Shown: positions 14,252 to 22,468 of the stretch, in pieces
How the letters are laid out: each line of letters begins with the position of its first letter
Numbering within the stretch: the stretch's first letter is position 1
From: Pseudorhodoferax aquiterrae
Lineage (GTDB): Bacteria > Pseudomonadota > Gammaproteobacteria > Burkholderiales > Burkholderiaceae_C
NCBI RefSeq assembly: GCF_014652235.1
Contig: NZ_BMYK01000039.1
Span: 1-41,328, forward strand
Length of the DNA stretch: 41,328 nucleotides
Reading direction: 5' to 3'
Program-made: the position numbers and the translations under genes
The notes under the pieces: generated by a model
What the model was told of the DNA's origin: nothing
Databases searched by the model: none
What the model saw: only the letters and a program-made list of their open reading frames with translations

Positions 14252-15049
14252 TCAGGCTCCTTTGCTTTCGTTCTTGACAGGTGCATCGCTGGCAGCGGCC
14301 TGGGCGATCACGGCCTGGGCCTCGACCTTGGCGGCGGCCACGTCGACGGGTGCGGCGGCGCGCACGGTGCGCTTCTCGATGCGCTTTTCGGGCGTGGCGT
14401 TCAGCACGATGCGGTGCACGTAGATGCCGGGCAAGTGCACGGCGTCCGGGTCCATCTCACCGGTCTCGACGATCTTCTCGACCTCGACCACGCAGATCTT
14501 GCCGGCCATCGCGGCGGCGGGGTTGAAGTTGCGCGCCGTGCGGCGGAACTGCAGGTTGCCCGACTTGTCGGCCGCATAGGCCTTGACCAGCGCGACCTCG
14601 GGCACCAGCGCGCGTTCCATCACATAGGTCTCGCCGTCGAACTCGCGCAGCTCCTTGCCCTCGGCCACTTGGGTGCCGACACCGGTCTTGGTGAAGAAGG
14701 CCGGGATGCCGGCGCCGCCAGCGCGCAGCTTCTCGGCCAGCGTGCCCTGCGGCGTGAACTCCAGCTCCAGCTCGCCCGCCAGGTACTGGCGCTCGAACTC
14801 CTTGTTCTCGCCCACGTAGCTGGCGATCATCTTCTTGATCTGGCGCGTCTCCAGCAGCTTGCCCAGGCCGAAGCCGTCGACACCGGCGTTGTTGGAGATC
14901 ACGGTCAGGTTCTTCACGCCGGAGTCCTTGAGCGCATCGATCAGCGCCTCGGGGATGCCGCACAGGCCGAAACCGCCCACGGCCAGCAGCTGGCCGTCCT
15001 TCACGATGCCCTTCAGCGCCGCGTCGGCGGAAGGATAGATTTTGTTCAC
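14252..15049 (-). CDS. scoA: 3-oxoacid CoA-transferase, subunit A
   Basis: Alpha subunit of the CoA-transferase, forming the enzyme with the downstream B subunit. The family signature [13 protein letters not shown] is at residues 25-37, followed by [12 protein letters not shown] and [27 protein letters not shown]. The GTG start at 15049 is chosen because AGGAGGCTCCC precedes it. The 265-residue product is about 30 residues longer than usual, owing to an Ala/Val-rich tail ([20 protein letters not shown]) with no known role. A PAS-LuxR regulator is encoded divergently 76 bases away, across a perfect dyad, and is the likely regulator of this operon. Confidence 0.9.
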   Translation of the reverse strand: MNKIYPSADAALKGIVKDGQLLAVGGFGLCGIPEALIDALKDSGVKNLTVISNNAGVDGFGLGKLLETRQIKKMIASYVGENKEFERQYLAGELELEFTPQGTLAEKLRAGGAGIPAFFTKTGVGTQVAEGKELREFDGETYVMERALVPEVALVKAYAADKSGNLQFRRTARNFNPAAAMAGKICVVEVEKIVETGEMDPDAVHLPGIYVHRIVLNATPEKRIEKRTVRAAAPVDVAAAKVEAQAVIAQAAASDAPVKNESKGA

Positions 15050-15083
15050 GGGAGCCTCCTTGGGATTCGGATGGGCAGACGAT

Positions 15084-15105
15084 ACTACGTAGCCAGATAC
15101 GTAGT
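15084..15105. promoter_or_regulatory. Perfect dyad between scoAB and the LuxR-type gene
   Basis: An 8-bp inverted repeat, ACTACGTA (15084-15091) and TACGTAGT (15098-15105), around a 6-bp spacer. Each arm contains the self-complementary TACGTA, and the centres are 12 bp apart. It lies 21 bases before the LuxR-type start and 35 bases before scoA, so one bound dimer could control both directions. Confidence 0.65.
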
Positions 15106-15125
15106 TTTTCCTACAGGGAATCCCG

Positions 15126-15680
15126 ATGGACATCGACTACCGGTTGGCCTTCGATCTGGCCCCCATCGGGCTCGTGGTGTCGCGCGAGCGCCAGATTGTG
15201 GACTGCAACCGCCACCTGTGCGAGATGTTCGGCGCTGCGCGCGAGCAGCTCGTGGGCCAGTCCTTCCGCGTGCTCTATCCCAGCGCCGACGAGTACGAGC
15301 GCACCGGTGAGCGCATCACGCCCATCATGAACGCCAAGGGCTTGTACGCCGACGACCGCATCATGCGGCGCGTGGACGGCCGCTTCAAGGGCGAGCCCTT
15401 CTGGTGCCATGTGACGGGCCGCGCCTTCGACCGCACGGCGCCGCACGCGGCCGGCATCTGGAGCTTCGAGGACTTGAGCGCGCGCCGCAGCGTGCATGCC
15501 AGCCTGACACCGCGCGAGCGCGAGATCGCGGCCCAGGTCATGCAGGGCCTCACGGCCAAGGAGATCGGCCGCGTGCTGGGCATCAGCCACCGCACGGTGG
15601 AGATCTACCGCGCACGCGTGATGCGCAAGTACGGCGCCGGCTCTACGGCCGAACTGGTGCATCGGCTCGTCACGCGCTGA
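15126..15680 (+). CDS. PAS-LuxR transcriptional regulator, 184 aa
   Basis: A single-protein regulator. An N-terminal PAS sensor domain (residues about 5-115) carries the typical LAPIGLVVSRERQIVDCN and LVGQSF segments. A short linker leads to a LuxR-type helix-turn-helix (about 118-180) with the signature LTPREREIAAQVMQGLTAKEIG and GISHRTVEIYRARVM. It has no receiver domain, so it is probably controlled by a ligand or cofactor bound to PAS rather than by phosphorylation. It is divergent from scoAB across the dyad at 15084-15105. It overlaps the convergent AraC-type gene by 11 bases at its 3' end. Confidence 0.9.
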   Translation: MDIDYRLAFDLAPIGLVVSRERQIVDCNRHLCEMFGAAREQLVGQSFRVLYPSADEYERTGERITPIMNAKGLYADDRIMRRVDGRFKGEPFWCHVTGRAFDRTAPHAAGIWSFEDLSARRSVHASLTPREREIAAQVMQGLTAKEIGRVLGISHRTVEIYRARVMRKYGAGSTAELVHRLVTR

Positions 15681-16683
15681 GCGGCGCGGCCTGGCGCGAC
15701 AGCCGCAGCGTCTGCGAGGGCAGCTCGCCGAACAGCTCCTTGTAGGCCTGCGCGAAGCGGCCCATGTGGAAGAAGCCCCATTGCGCCGCCACGTCCTGCA
15801 CATGCAGTTGCTCGGCGCACGTGCCGCGCAGCCGGCGCCGGCAGGCATTGAGCCGCACCGAGCGCAGGAACTCCGCCGGCGGGACGCCCACGCTGCCGAG
15901 GAAGTGGTTGTGCAGCGTGCGCGGCGTCAGGTGCAGCCGCGCGCACAGGTCCTCCACCGACAGCAGGTGGTTGAACGGGTCGGCCGCCATGTCGCGCGCG
16001 GCCATGACCTGGGCCAGCCGCCGCTGCGCGCTGGCCGGCGGGCCTTGCAAGGCGGCGTCGTCGCCGCACCGGGCCAGCAGTTGCATCAGTTGCCCGCCCA
16101 GGATGTGCATGGCGCGCAGGCCCCAGGGCTGCGCCGCCTCGTCGCTGGCGCCCAGCGCCAGCATGGACTCGATGGTCTGGCACAGCGCCACGTGCCGGTG
16201 CGGCGACAGCGTGGCCGCACAGACCTCGGCCCTCCCCTGCAGCAGCGGTTCCAGCCCCAGCGCATCGCTGCGCGCGGCCAGCCAGTCTTCGTCCAGCACC
16301 ACGCCGTAGATGCCGAAGCGCTGCGGCGTGCGCAGCACGAAGCCGGCATCCGCCCGCGCGGCCATCAGGGTGCGCGGCCGCTCGCCGGGCTGCAGCCGGC
16401 CGCAGAAATGCACCAGGCCTTCGCCCAGCCCATCGGGAATGCCGAACCAGACGGAGCCCGGCCAGGGCCGGCAACGCTGGCTGGTCTGCTGGTCCGTGAA
16501 CTCGTGGAACACCTGCAGGCGCGGCGCATGCAACCAGAGCTCGCGCACCGTTCCGGTGAAGTGACCGCACGACAGCTGGTCGTACTCCTGGCGCCAGGAG
16601 GACAGGTGGCCGGCGTGCTCGTCCACGTCGGCGCTGTGGCGGACGCAGTAGGTGGCATCCATGGCGGGTCGGCTTGGCTGCAT
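15670..16683 (-). CDS. eutR: AraC-family regulator, EutR-like
   Basis: Probable activator of the divergent ethanolamine permease and eutBC genes. The C-terminal third has the two helix-turn-helices of AraC proteins (LSVEDLCARLHLTPRTLHNHF and VQDVAAQWGFFHMGRFAQAYKELFGELPS), ending close to the C terminus as in EutR. The N-terminal domain includes FHEFTDQQTSQRCRPWPGS and is presumed to sense ethanolamine and/or adenosylcobalamin, by analogy to EutR of enterics. The start at 16683 is chosen because GGGAG lies eight bases upstream; a methionine at 16662 is an alternative. The regulator identity rests on domain architecture plus adjacency to eut genes. Confidence 0.82.
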   Translation of the reverse strand: MQPSRPAMDATYCVRHSADVDEHAGHLSSWRQEYDQLSCGHFTGTVRELWLHAPRLQVFHEFTDQQTSQRCRPWPGSVWFGIPDGLGEGLVHFCGRLQPGERPRTLMAARADAGFVLRTPQRFGIYGVVLDEDWLAARSDALGLEPLLQGRAEVCAATLSPHRHVALCQTIESMLALGASDEAAQPWGLRAMHILGGQLMQLLARCGDDAALQGPPASAQRRLAQVMAARDMAADPFNHLLSVEDLCARLHLTPRTLHNHFLGSVGVPPAEFLRSVRLNACRRRLRGTCAEQLHVQDVAAQWGFFHMGRFAQAYKELFGELPSQTLRLSRQAAPLSA

Positions 16684-16763
16684 CCGCGCTTCTCCCAGGC
16701 AATCCATGCAGCCTACATGCAAGACGGATGCCACGCCAGCGCCGCGCCGTGGCCGACCGACAG

Positions 16764-16783
16764 CGGATTTTCCGAAAACGGAT
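16764..16783. promoter_or_regulatory. CGGAT direct repeats in the eutR-eat intergenic region
   Basis: CGGAT occurs at 16764-16768 and 16779-16783 (15 bp apart), overlapping the small palindrome CGGA-TTT-TCCG. A third CGGAT is at 16725-16729. Direct repeats separated by about one and a half helical turns are the usual form of AraC-type operators. The region is shared by the divergent regulator and permease genes. Confidence 0.35.
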
Positions 16784-16851
16784 AGCCGCGGCGCGGGGGC
16801 GCGGTTGCAATCGGCGCATTGCCTTCACTGCTCCGCGCGAGCCCCATTGCG

Positions 16852-18258
16852 ATGAGTGCCCTTCCCTCCTCCGCCGTATCCGCCCCCGCCACGGGCCATC
16901 TCAAAAAGGTCCTGGGACCGCTGCAGCTCTGGGGCATCGCCGTCGGCCTGGTCATCTCCGGCGAGTACTTCGGCTGGAGCTACGGCTGGAACACGGCCGG
17001 CACGCTGGGCTTCCTGGTCGCCACCGTGCTGGTGGCAGCCATGTACACCACCTTCATCTTCAGCTTCACCGAACTGTCCACGGCCATCCCGCATGCCGGT
17101 GGGCCCTTTGCCTATGCGCGGCGCGCGTTCGGCCCCACCGGTGGCTTCATCGCGGGCTTCGCCACGCTGGTGGAGTTCGTGTTCGCGCCGCCGGCCATCG
17201 CGCTGGCCATCGGCGCCTACCTCAACGTGCAGTTTCCGGGCGTCGACCCCAAGATGATCGCGCTGGGTGCCTACGTGGTCTTCATCGCGCTGAACTGGGT
17301 GGGCGTCAGCATCGCCGCCACCTTCGAGCTGTTCGTGACCCTGCTGGCCATCTTCGAGCTGCTGGTGTTCATGGGCGTGGTCGCACCGGGCTGGTCCATG
17401 GCCAACTTCGTCGCCAACGGCTGGGCCGGCGGCAGCGTGCTGGGCGGCAAGGCCGTCGCGGGCATCTTCGCCTCGATCCCGTTCGCGATCTGGTTCTTCC
17501 TGGCCATCGAGGGCGCGGCCATGGCGGCCGAGGAGGCGCGCGACCCGCACCGCACCATTCCCCTGGCCTACACCACGGGCATCGTCACGCTGGTGGTGCT
17601 GGCCTTCGGCGTGATGGTGTTCGCGGGCGGCGTGGGCGACTGGCGCCAGTTGGCCAACATCAACGACCCGCTGCCGCAGGCCATGAAGGCCGTGGTCGGC
17701 GCCTCCAGCGGCTGGCTGCACATGATGGTGTGGATCGGGCTGTTCGGGCTGATCGCCTCCTTCCACGGCATCATCATGGGCTACTCGCGCCAGATCTTCG
17801 CGCTGGCCCGCGCGGGCTACCTGCCGCGCTACTTCGCCGCGCTGAGCCCGCGCTTCGACACGCCGCACCGCGCGCTGCTGGCCGGAGGCGTGGTCGGGGT
17901 GGCCGCCATCTTCAGCGACGAGTGGATCAGCTTCGGCGGCCAGACGCTGACGGCCAACATCGTCACCATGGCTGTGCTGGGCGCCATCGTCATGTACCTC
18001 GTGTCCATGGCCGCACTGTTCAAGCTGCGCGCCAGCGAGCCGAACCTGCACCGGCCCTACCGCGCGCCGTTCTACCCGGTGTTCCCGGCCATCGCCCTCG
18101 TGCTGGGGCTGGTCTGCCTGGGCGCCATGGTCTGGTTCAACACCTTGCTCACGGTGCTGTTCGCCGTGCTGATGGTGTTGGCCTACGCCTACTTCCGGCT
18201 GACGGCCGACCAGCGCGCCAAGGCGGGGCACGATACGCTGCTGTCCGGGAACACCTGA
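16852..18258 (+). CDS. eat: Ethanolamine permease
   Basis: Inner-membrane amino acid-polyamine-organocation (APC) family transporter predicted to import ethanolamine. The 468 residues hold about 12 hydrophobic segments. The N terminus reads LKKVLGPLQLWGIAVGLVISGEYFGWSYGW, the typical first helix and G-E-Y-F-G-W motif of this permease group, and ELSTAIPHAGGPFAYARRAFG matches APC helix 3. The Met at 16852 is chosen, though the upstream ribosome site is poor and a TTG at 16819 is an alternative. It lies immediately upstream of eutB (2-base gap) and is presumably co-transcribed with eutBC. Confidence 0.9.
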   Translation: MSALPSSAVSAPATGHLKKVLGPLQLWGIAVGLVISGEYFGWSYGWNTAGTLGFLVATVLVAAMYTTFIFSFTELSTAIPHAGGPFAYARRAFGPTGGFIAGFATLVEFVFAPPAIALAIGAYLNVQFPGVDPKMIALGAYVVFIALNWVGVSIAATFELFVTLLAIFELLVFMGVVAPGWSMANFVANGWAGGSVLGGKAVAGIFASIPFAIWFFLAIEGAAMAAEEARDPHRTIPLAYTTGIVTLVVLAFGVMVFAGGVGDWRQLANINDPLPQAMKAVVGASSGWLHMMVWIGLFGLIASFHGIIMGYSRQIFALARAGYLPRYFAALSPRFDTPHRALLAGGVVGVAAIFSDEWISFGGQTLTANIVTMAVLGAIVMYLVSMAALFKLRASEPNLHRPYRAPFYPVFPAIALVLGLVCLGAMVWFNTLLTVLFAVLMVLAYAYFRLTADQRAKAGHDTLLSGNT

Positions 18259-18260
18259 CG

Positions 18261-19661
18261 ATGCGCTACCGCACCACCCTCGCCGACCAGGTCTTCGCCT
18301 TCGACGACCTGCGCCAGGTGCTGGCCTGCGCCAGCCCCGCGCGCTCGGGCGACTACCTGGCCGGCATCGGCGCGGCCACGGCCCAGCAGCGCATGGCCGC
18401 GCGCCACGTGCTGGCCGACACGCCGCTCACGCAGTTCCTGAACGAGGCGCTGGTGCCCTATGAGGACGACAACATCACGCGTCTGATCCTCGACACCCAC
18501 GACGCCGCCGCATTCGCCCCGGTCGCCGCGCTGACGGTGGGGGAACTGCGCAACTGGCTGCTGTCCGACGCCGCCGACGGCGCGACCCTGGCCGCGCTGG
18601 CCCCCGGCCTCACGCCCGAGATGGTGGCCGCGGTCTCCAAGCTCATGCGCAACCAGGACCTGATCGCCGTGGCGCGCAAGTGCCACGTCGTCACGCGCTT
18701 TCGCGACACCATCGGCCTGCCGGGCCGGCTGGCCGTGCGGCTGCAACCCAACCACCCCACGGACGACCTGCGCGGCGTCGCGGCGTCCACGCTGGACGGC
18801 CTGCTCTACGGCGCCGGCGACGCCGTGATCGGCCTGAACCCGGCCTCCGACAGCCTGCCGGTGCTGGGCCGCCTGCTGCACCTGCTGGACGAGGTCATCG
18901 CGCGCTTCCAGATCCCCACGCAGAGCTGCGTGCTCACGCACGTGACCAACACGTTGCGGCTCATGGAGGCCGGCGCGCCGGTCGATCTCGTGTTCCAGTC
19001 CATCGCCGGCACCGAGAAGGCCAACCTGTCTTTCGGCGTCACGCCCGAACTGCTGGACGAGGCCTGCGCCGCCGCGCGCGCGCTGGGCCGCGGCACGCTA
19101 GGGGACAACGTCATGTACTTCGAGACCGGCCAGGGCAGCGCGCTGTCGGCCGGCGCCCACCATGGCGTGGACCAGCAGACCTGCGAGGCGCGCGCCTACG
19201 CGCTCGCGCGCCGCTACCGGCCGCTGCTGGTCAACACCGTGGTCGGCTTCATCGGTCCGGAGTACCTGTACGACGGCAAGCAGATCATCCGCGCCGGCCT
19301 GGAAGACCACTTCTGCGGCAAGCTGCTGGGCCTGCCGCTGGGCGTGGACGTCTGCTACACCAACCATGCCGAGGCCGACCAGGACGACATGGACACGCTG
19401 CTCGTGCTGCTGGCCGCCGCCGGCGTGAACTTCGTGATCGGTGTGCCGGGCGCGGACGACGTCATGCTGAACTACCAGAGCACCTCGTTCCACGATGCGC
19501 TGTTCGTGCGCGAGACCATGGGCCTGAAGCGCGCGCCCGAGTTCGAGGCCTGGCTCGCGCGCATGCAGCTGGCCGATGGCGACGGGCGGCTCCTGCCCGG
19601 CGCCGCCGAGCGCCTGCTGCAGGGCATGGGCGGCCTTGCGGCGCTGGAGGCGCAGGCATGA
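18261..19661 (+). CDS. eutB: Ethanolamine ammonia-lyase large subunit
   Basis: The catalytic subunit of the adenosylcobalamin-dependent enzyme that converts ethanolamine to acetaldehyde and ammonia. The 466-residue length fits. R160 in RLQPNHPTDD matches the substrate-region arginine known in enteric EutB, and E288 in YFETGQGSALS corresponds to the substrate-binding glutamate. GAHHGVDQQTCEARAYALAR is another conserved block. It starts two bases after the eat stop and overlaps eutC by ATGA. No cobalamin synthesis, reactivase (eutA) or microcompartment gene is present, so this is the simple cytosolic form of the pathway. Confidence 0.97.
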   Translation: MRYRTTLADQVFAFDDLRQVLACASPARSGDYLAGIGAATAQQRMAARHVLADTPLTQFLNEALVPYEDDNITRLILDTHDAAAFAPVAALTVGELRNWLLSDAADGATLAALAPGLTPEMVAAVSKLMRNQDLIAVARKCHVVTRFRDTIGLPGRLAVRLQPNHPTDDLRGVAASTLDGLLYGAGDAVIGLNPASDSLPVLGRLLHLLDEVIARFQIPTQSCVLTHVTNTLRLMEAGAPVDLVFQSIAGTEKANLSFGVTPELLDEACAAARALGRGTLGDNVMYFETGQGSALSAGAHHGVDQQTCEARAYALARRYRPLLVNTVVGFIGPEYLYDGKQIIRAGLEDHFCGKLLGLPLGVDVCYTNHAEADQDDMDTLLVLLAAAGVNFVIGVPGADDVMLNYQSTSFHDALFVRETMGLKRAPEFEAWLARMQLADGDGRLLPGAAERLLQGMGGLAALEAQA

Positions 19662-20449
19662 ATGCACCCATCGGCGTGACCGACGACCCCTGGCGCAACT
19701 GGCGCGCCGCCACGCCCGCACGCCTGGCGCTGGGCCGCGCCGGCCAGGGCATGCCCACGGACGAAACCTTGCGCTTCGGCTGGGCCCATGCCATGGCGCG
19801 CGACGCCATCCACGCGGCGCTCGACACCGCAGCCCTGTCCGGCGCCTTGCAGGCCGAGGGCTGGGAGACCCGCAGCGTGCGCAGCAGCGCCAGCGACCGC
19901 GCCACCTACCTGCGCCGGCCCGACCTGGGCCGCCAGCTGGCTGCGGACGATGCGCAGCGCCTGCGCGCCGAAGCCGGCGCCGGCTGCGACCTGTGCCTCG
20001 TGGTCGGCGACGGCCTGTCCTCGCTGGCCGTGGCGCGCCATGCCGTGCCCTTGCTCGGCGCCCTGCGCCCACTGCTGCCGGCCGGGCTGCGGCTGGCGCC
20101 CGTGGTCATCGCCACGCAGGCACGCGTCGCGCTCGCCGACGAGATCGGCGAGGCCTGCGGGGCACGCCTGGCCGCCATCCTGATCGGCGAGCGGCCGGGC
20201 CTGTCCTCACCCGACAGCCTGGGCATCTATCTCACGCATGGCCCGCGCCGTGGGCGCCACGACGCCCAGCGCAACTGCATCTCCAACGTGCGGCCCCAGG
20301 GGCTGTCCTATGGCGCAGCGGCCTTCAGGCTGGCCTGGCTGTTGCGCGAGTCGTTGCGCCGCGGGCTCAGCGGCGTGGAGCTCAAGGACGAGAGCGACCT
20401 GGCCGTGCTCGACAGCGGTGCGGCGCCAGCGCCGCCGTTGCCGGGCTGA
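19658..20449 (+). CDS. eutC: Ethanolamine ammonia-lyase small subunit
   Basis: The partner of EutB in the ammonia-lyase complex; it binds part of the cobalamin cofactor. The 263 residues include the conserved DLCLVVGDGLSSLAVARHA block, LAPVVIATQARVALADEIGE, ILIGERPGLSSPDSLGIYLTHGP and the C-terminal RNCISNVRPQGLSYGAAAFRLAWLL. It is translationally coupled to eutB by ATGA (19658-19661). The acetaldehyde dehydrogenase that would finish the pathway is not in this cluster, so acetaldehyde must be oxidised by an enzyme encoded elsewhere. Confidence 0.97.
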   Translation: MNAPIGVTDDPWRNWRAATPARLALGRAGQGMPTDETLRFGWAHAMARDAIHAALDTAALSGALQAEGWETRSVRSSASDRATYLRRPDLGRQLAADDAQRLRAEAGAGCDLCLVVGDGLSSLAVARHAVPLLGALRPLLPAGLRLAPVVIATQARVALADEIGEACGARLAAILIGERPGLSSPDSLGIYLTHGPRRGRHDAQRNCISNVRPQGLSYGAAAFRLAWLLRESLRRGLSGVELKDESDLAVLDSGAAPAPPLPG

Positions 20450-20507
20450 AGCGCTCCGCGGGTGGTACAACCGGGCTCGATTCCAACGACGCCCCAGGAG
20501 ACCCGCC

Positions 20508-21098
20508 ATGCCCCCGCGCTACCCGCTGCCCGACCTGAACACCCTGCCCGACGACCTGCGCGCCAAGATCCTCGCAGTGCAGGAGAAGGCCGGTTTCATC
20601 CCCAACGTGTTCCTCGCGCTGGCGCGCCGGCCGGCCGAGTGGCGCGCCTTCTTCGCCTACCACGACGCCTTGATGGACCCCGAGAGCGTGGGCCGCAGCA
20701 GCCCCTTGACCAAGGGCGACCGCGAGATGATCGTCACCGCCACCAGCGCGGCCAACCGGTGCCTGTACTGCGTGGTCGCGCACGGCGCGCTGCTGCGCAT
20801 CTACGAGAAAAAGCCGCTGGTGGCCGACCAGGTGGCCGTGAACTGGCGCAAGGCCGACATCCCACCGCGCCAACGCGCCATGCTCGACTTCGCGATGAAG
20901 GTCTGCGAGCGTTCGCACGAGATCGACGACGCCGATTTCGCCGCGCTGGCCGCGCATGGCTTCAGCGACGAGGACGCCTGGGACATCGCCGCCATCACGG
21001 CCTTCTTCGGCCTGTCCAACCGCATGGCCAGCTTCTCCGGCATGCTGCCGAACGACGAGTTCTACCTGATGGGCCGCGTGCCCAAGGCCAAGAACTAG
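20508..21098 (+). CDS. CMD/AhpD-type peroxidase-related protein
   Basis: A member of the carboxymuconolactone decarboxylase-like, AhpD-type superfamily (peroxidase-related group). The 196-residue protein carries the redox pair C85/C88 with H92 (CLYCVVAHGA). The N-terminal RYPLPDLNTLPDDLRAKILAVQEK and GFIPNVFLALARRP are typical of this subgroup. It probably uses the thiol pair to reduce peroxides. A CAGGAG ribosome site precedes the ATG. It lies 58 bases downstream of eutC on the same strand, so expression with the ethanolamine genes is possible but not proven. Confidence 0.85.
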   Translation: MPPRYPLPDLNTLPDDLRAKILAVQEKAGFIPNVFLALARRPAEWRAFFAYHDALMDPESVGRSSPLTKGDREMIVTATSAANRCLYCVVAHGALLRIYEKKPLVADQVAVNWRKADIPPRQRAMLDFAMKVCERSHEIDDADFAALAAHGFSDEDAWDIAAITAFFGLSNRMASFSGMLPNDEFYLMGRVPKAKN

Positions 21099-21099
21099 C

Positions 21100-21522
21100 T
21101 CACGCGGCGACGAGCGCGCGCATCCAGTCCGGCAGCGCCGTCGCCCTGCCCACCTCGTAGTCCACCCACATGGTGGTGCCACCGCCTTCGGCGCAGACCA
21201 CCTCGGGCGCGTCGCCCCGCGCCAGCGTCGCCCAGCTCTCGAAGGTGGTACGGCCCGGGTCGCTGGCATAGAGCTTGACGAGCACCTCGCCCGGGTACTG
21301 CAGCTGCGCGTAGAAGTTGCAAAAGGCGTTGACGATCAGGGGCCCCGCGCCGCGGCCATTGGCCATGCAGCCCAGCGACTGGAACCAGTCCACGCGCGCG
21401 GTCTCGATGTAGCGGAAGTAGTTGGCGTTGTTGAGGTGGCCCATGGCGTCCATGTCGCCCCAGCGCATCGCGATGCGCGTCTCGTAGACCAGCTTCTTGC
21501 GTTCGGGGATGGCGATCTTCAT
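21100..21522 (-). CDS. Acyl-CoA thioesterase, hotdog (4HBT) family
   Basis: A 140-residue hotdog-fold thioesterase predicted to hydrolyse an acyl-CoA. The 4HBT signature WGDMDAMGHLNNANYFRYIE holds the family catalytic aspartate (D25, with GHLNN). The rest fits the fold (AQLQYPGEVLVKLYASDPGRTTFESWATL). Its ATG overlaps the stop of the upstream SDR gene (ATGA 21519-21522), so the two are translated together and probably act in one acyl-CoA pathway. The substrate is not predictable. Confidence 0.88.
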   Translation of the reverse strand: MKIAIPERKKLVYETRIAMRWGDMDAMGHLNNANYFRYIETARVDWFQSLGCMANGRGAGPLIVNAFCNFYAQLQYPGEVLVKLYASDPGRTTFESWATLARGDAPEVVCAEGGGTTMWVDYEVGRATALPDWMRALVAA

Positions 21523-22301
21523 GCGGCGAATCCGTCGTCGGCCGCGATCACGGCACCGTTCACGAAATGGCTCTGGTCGCTGGCCAGCAGCACGATCAGC
21601 GCGTCCAGGTCCTCGGGCTTGCCCACGCGCTTGCGCGGCAGCGCCTGCACCAGCTTTCTGCCCTGCTCGGTCTGCCAGTGCGCGTGGTTGAGCTCGGTGT
21701 CGATGTAGCCCGGGCACAGCGCGTTCACGTTGATGCCGAAGCGGCCCCACTCCTGCGCCATGGCCCGCGTCATGTGCACCACGGCTGCCTTGGTCATGCT
21801 GTACACGCCGATCTGCGGCATGGCCTTGATGCCCGCCATGGAGGCCACGTTGACGATGCGCCCGCCCGTGAAGCTGCCCGGCGCCGCGCCGCGCGCCCTG
21901 GCCAGCATGCGCTTGCCGACCTCCTGCGCCACGAAGAAGGCGCCCTTGACGTTGGTGTCGAACATCTCGTCGTAGTCCTCCTCCTGCACGTCCTGCAGCC
22001 GCTGCATGGTGCTGACGCCGGAGTTGTTGACCAGGATGTCGATGGAGCCGACCTCGGTTTCGGCGTGCGCCACGGCCGCCCGGATGGAATGCAGGTCGGT
22101 CACGTCCAGTGCGACCACGTGCGCATCGCCGCCCTCGCCCTCGATGCGCGCACGCAGCTGCTTGAGCCGCTCCAGGCGCCGGCTGGCCAGCACCACGGCC
22201 GCGCCGGCGCGGGCCAGCACCTGCGCGAACTGCATGCCGAGCCCGCTCGACGCCCCGGTGACCAGGGCCACGCGGCCCGACAGATCGATGCTGTATGCCA
22301 T
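21519..22301 (-). CDS. Short-chain dehydrogenase/reductase (SDR)
   Basis: An NAD(P)-dependent oxidoreductase of the classical SDR family, 260 residues. The Rossmann motif TGASSGLG is at residues 15-22 and VNNSG near 91-95. The catalytic triad is S154, Y167 and K171 (YSMTK), and NALCPGYIDTELN follows near the C-terminal third. Arg41-Arg42 after the second strand (ASRR) suggests NADP(H) preference, as an inference. The ATG 22301 has AGAGG at close spacing. It is coupled to the downstream thioesterase and divergent from the ETF-ubiquinone oxidoreductase gene, which hints at fatty or branched acyl-CoA metabolism. Confidence 0.9.
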   Translation of the reverse strand: MAYSIDLSGRVALVTGASSGLGMQFAQVLARAGAAVVLASRRLERLKQLRARIEGEGGDAHVVALDVTDLHSIRAAVAHAETEVGSIDILVNNSGVSTMQRLQDVQEEDYDEMFDTNVKGAFFVAQEVGKRMLARARGAAPGSFTGGRIVNVASMAGIKAMPQIGVYSMTKAAVVHMTRAMAQEWGRFGINVNALCPGYIDTELNHAHWQTEQGRKLVQALPRKRVGKPEDLDALIVLLASDQSHFVNGAVIAADDGFAA

Positions 22302-22468
22302 GGATGCCTCTTGTGATGCACTGCTGGGATGCCCTGCATTGTGACTGTCGCGCAGGTGAGCGGGCACGCAGTCACCAATGCATAGAATCCCCGGGTTATC
22401 CCGCGCGCGCCCGGCCCGCCTGCCTGCGCGCACCGGGCTCCCCCCATCCACGAACGAGACAGTCCCAC

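Noticed and set aside
16674-18260. An upstream extension of the eutB frame through the eat gene
   Set aside because: It is a read-through of the same frame in high GC. EutB has a normal start at 18261 two bases after the eat stop.
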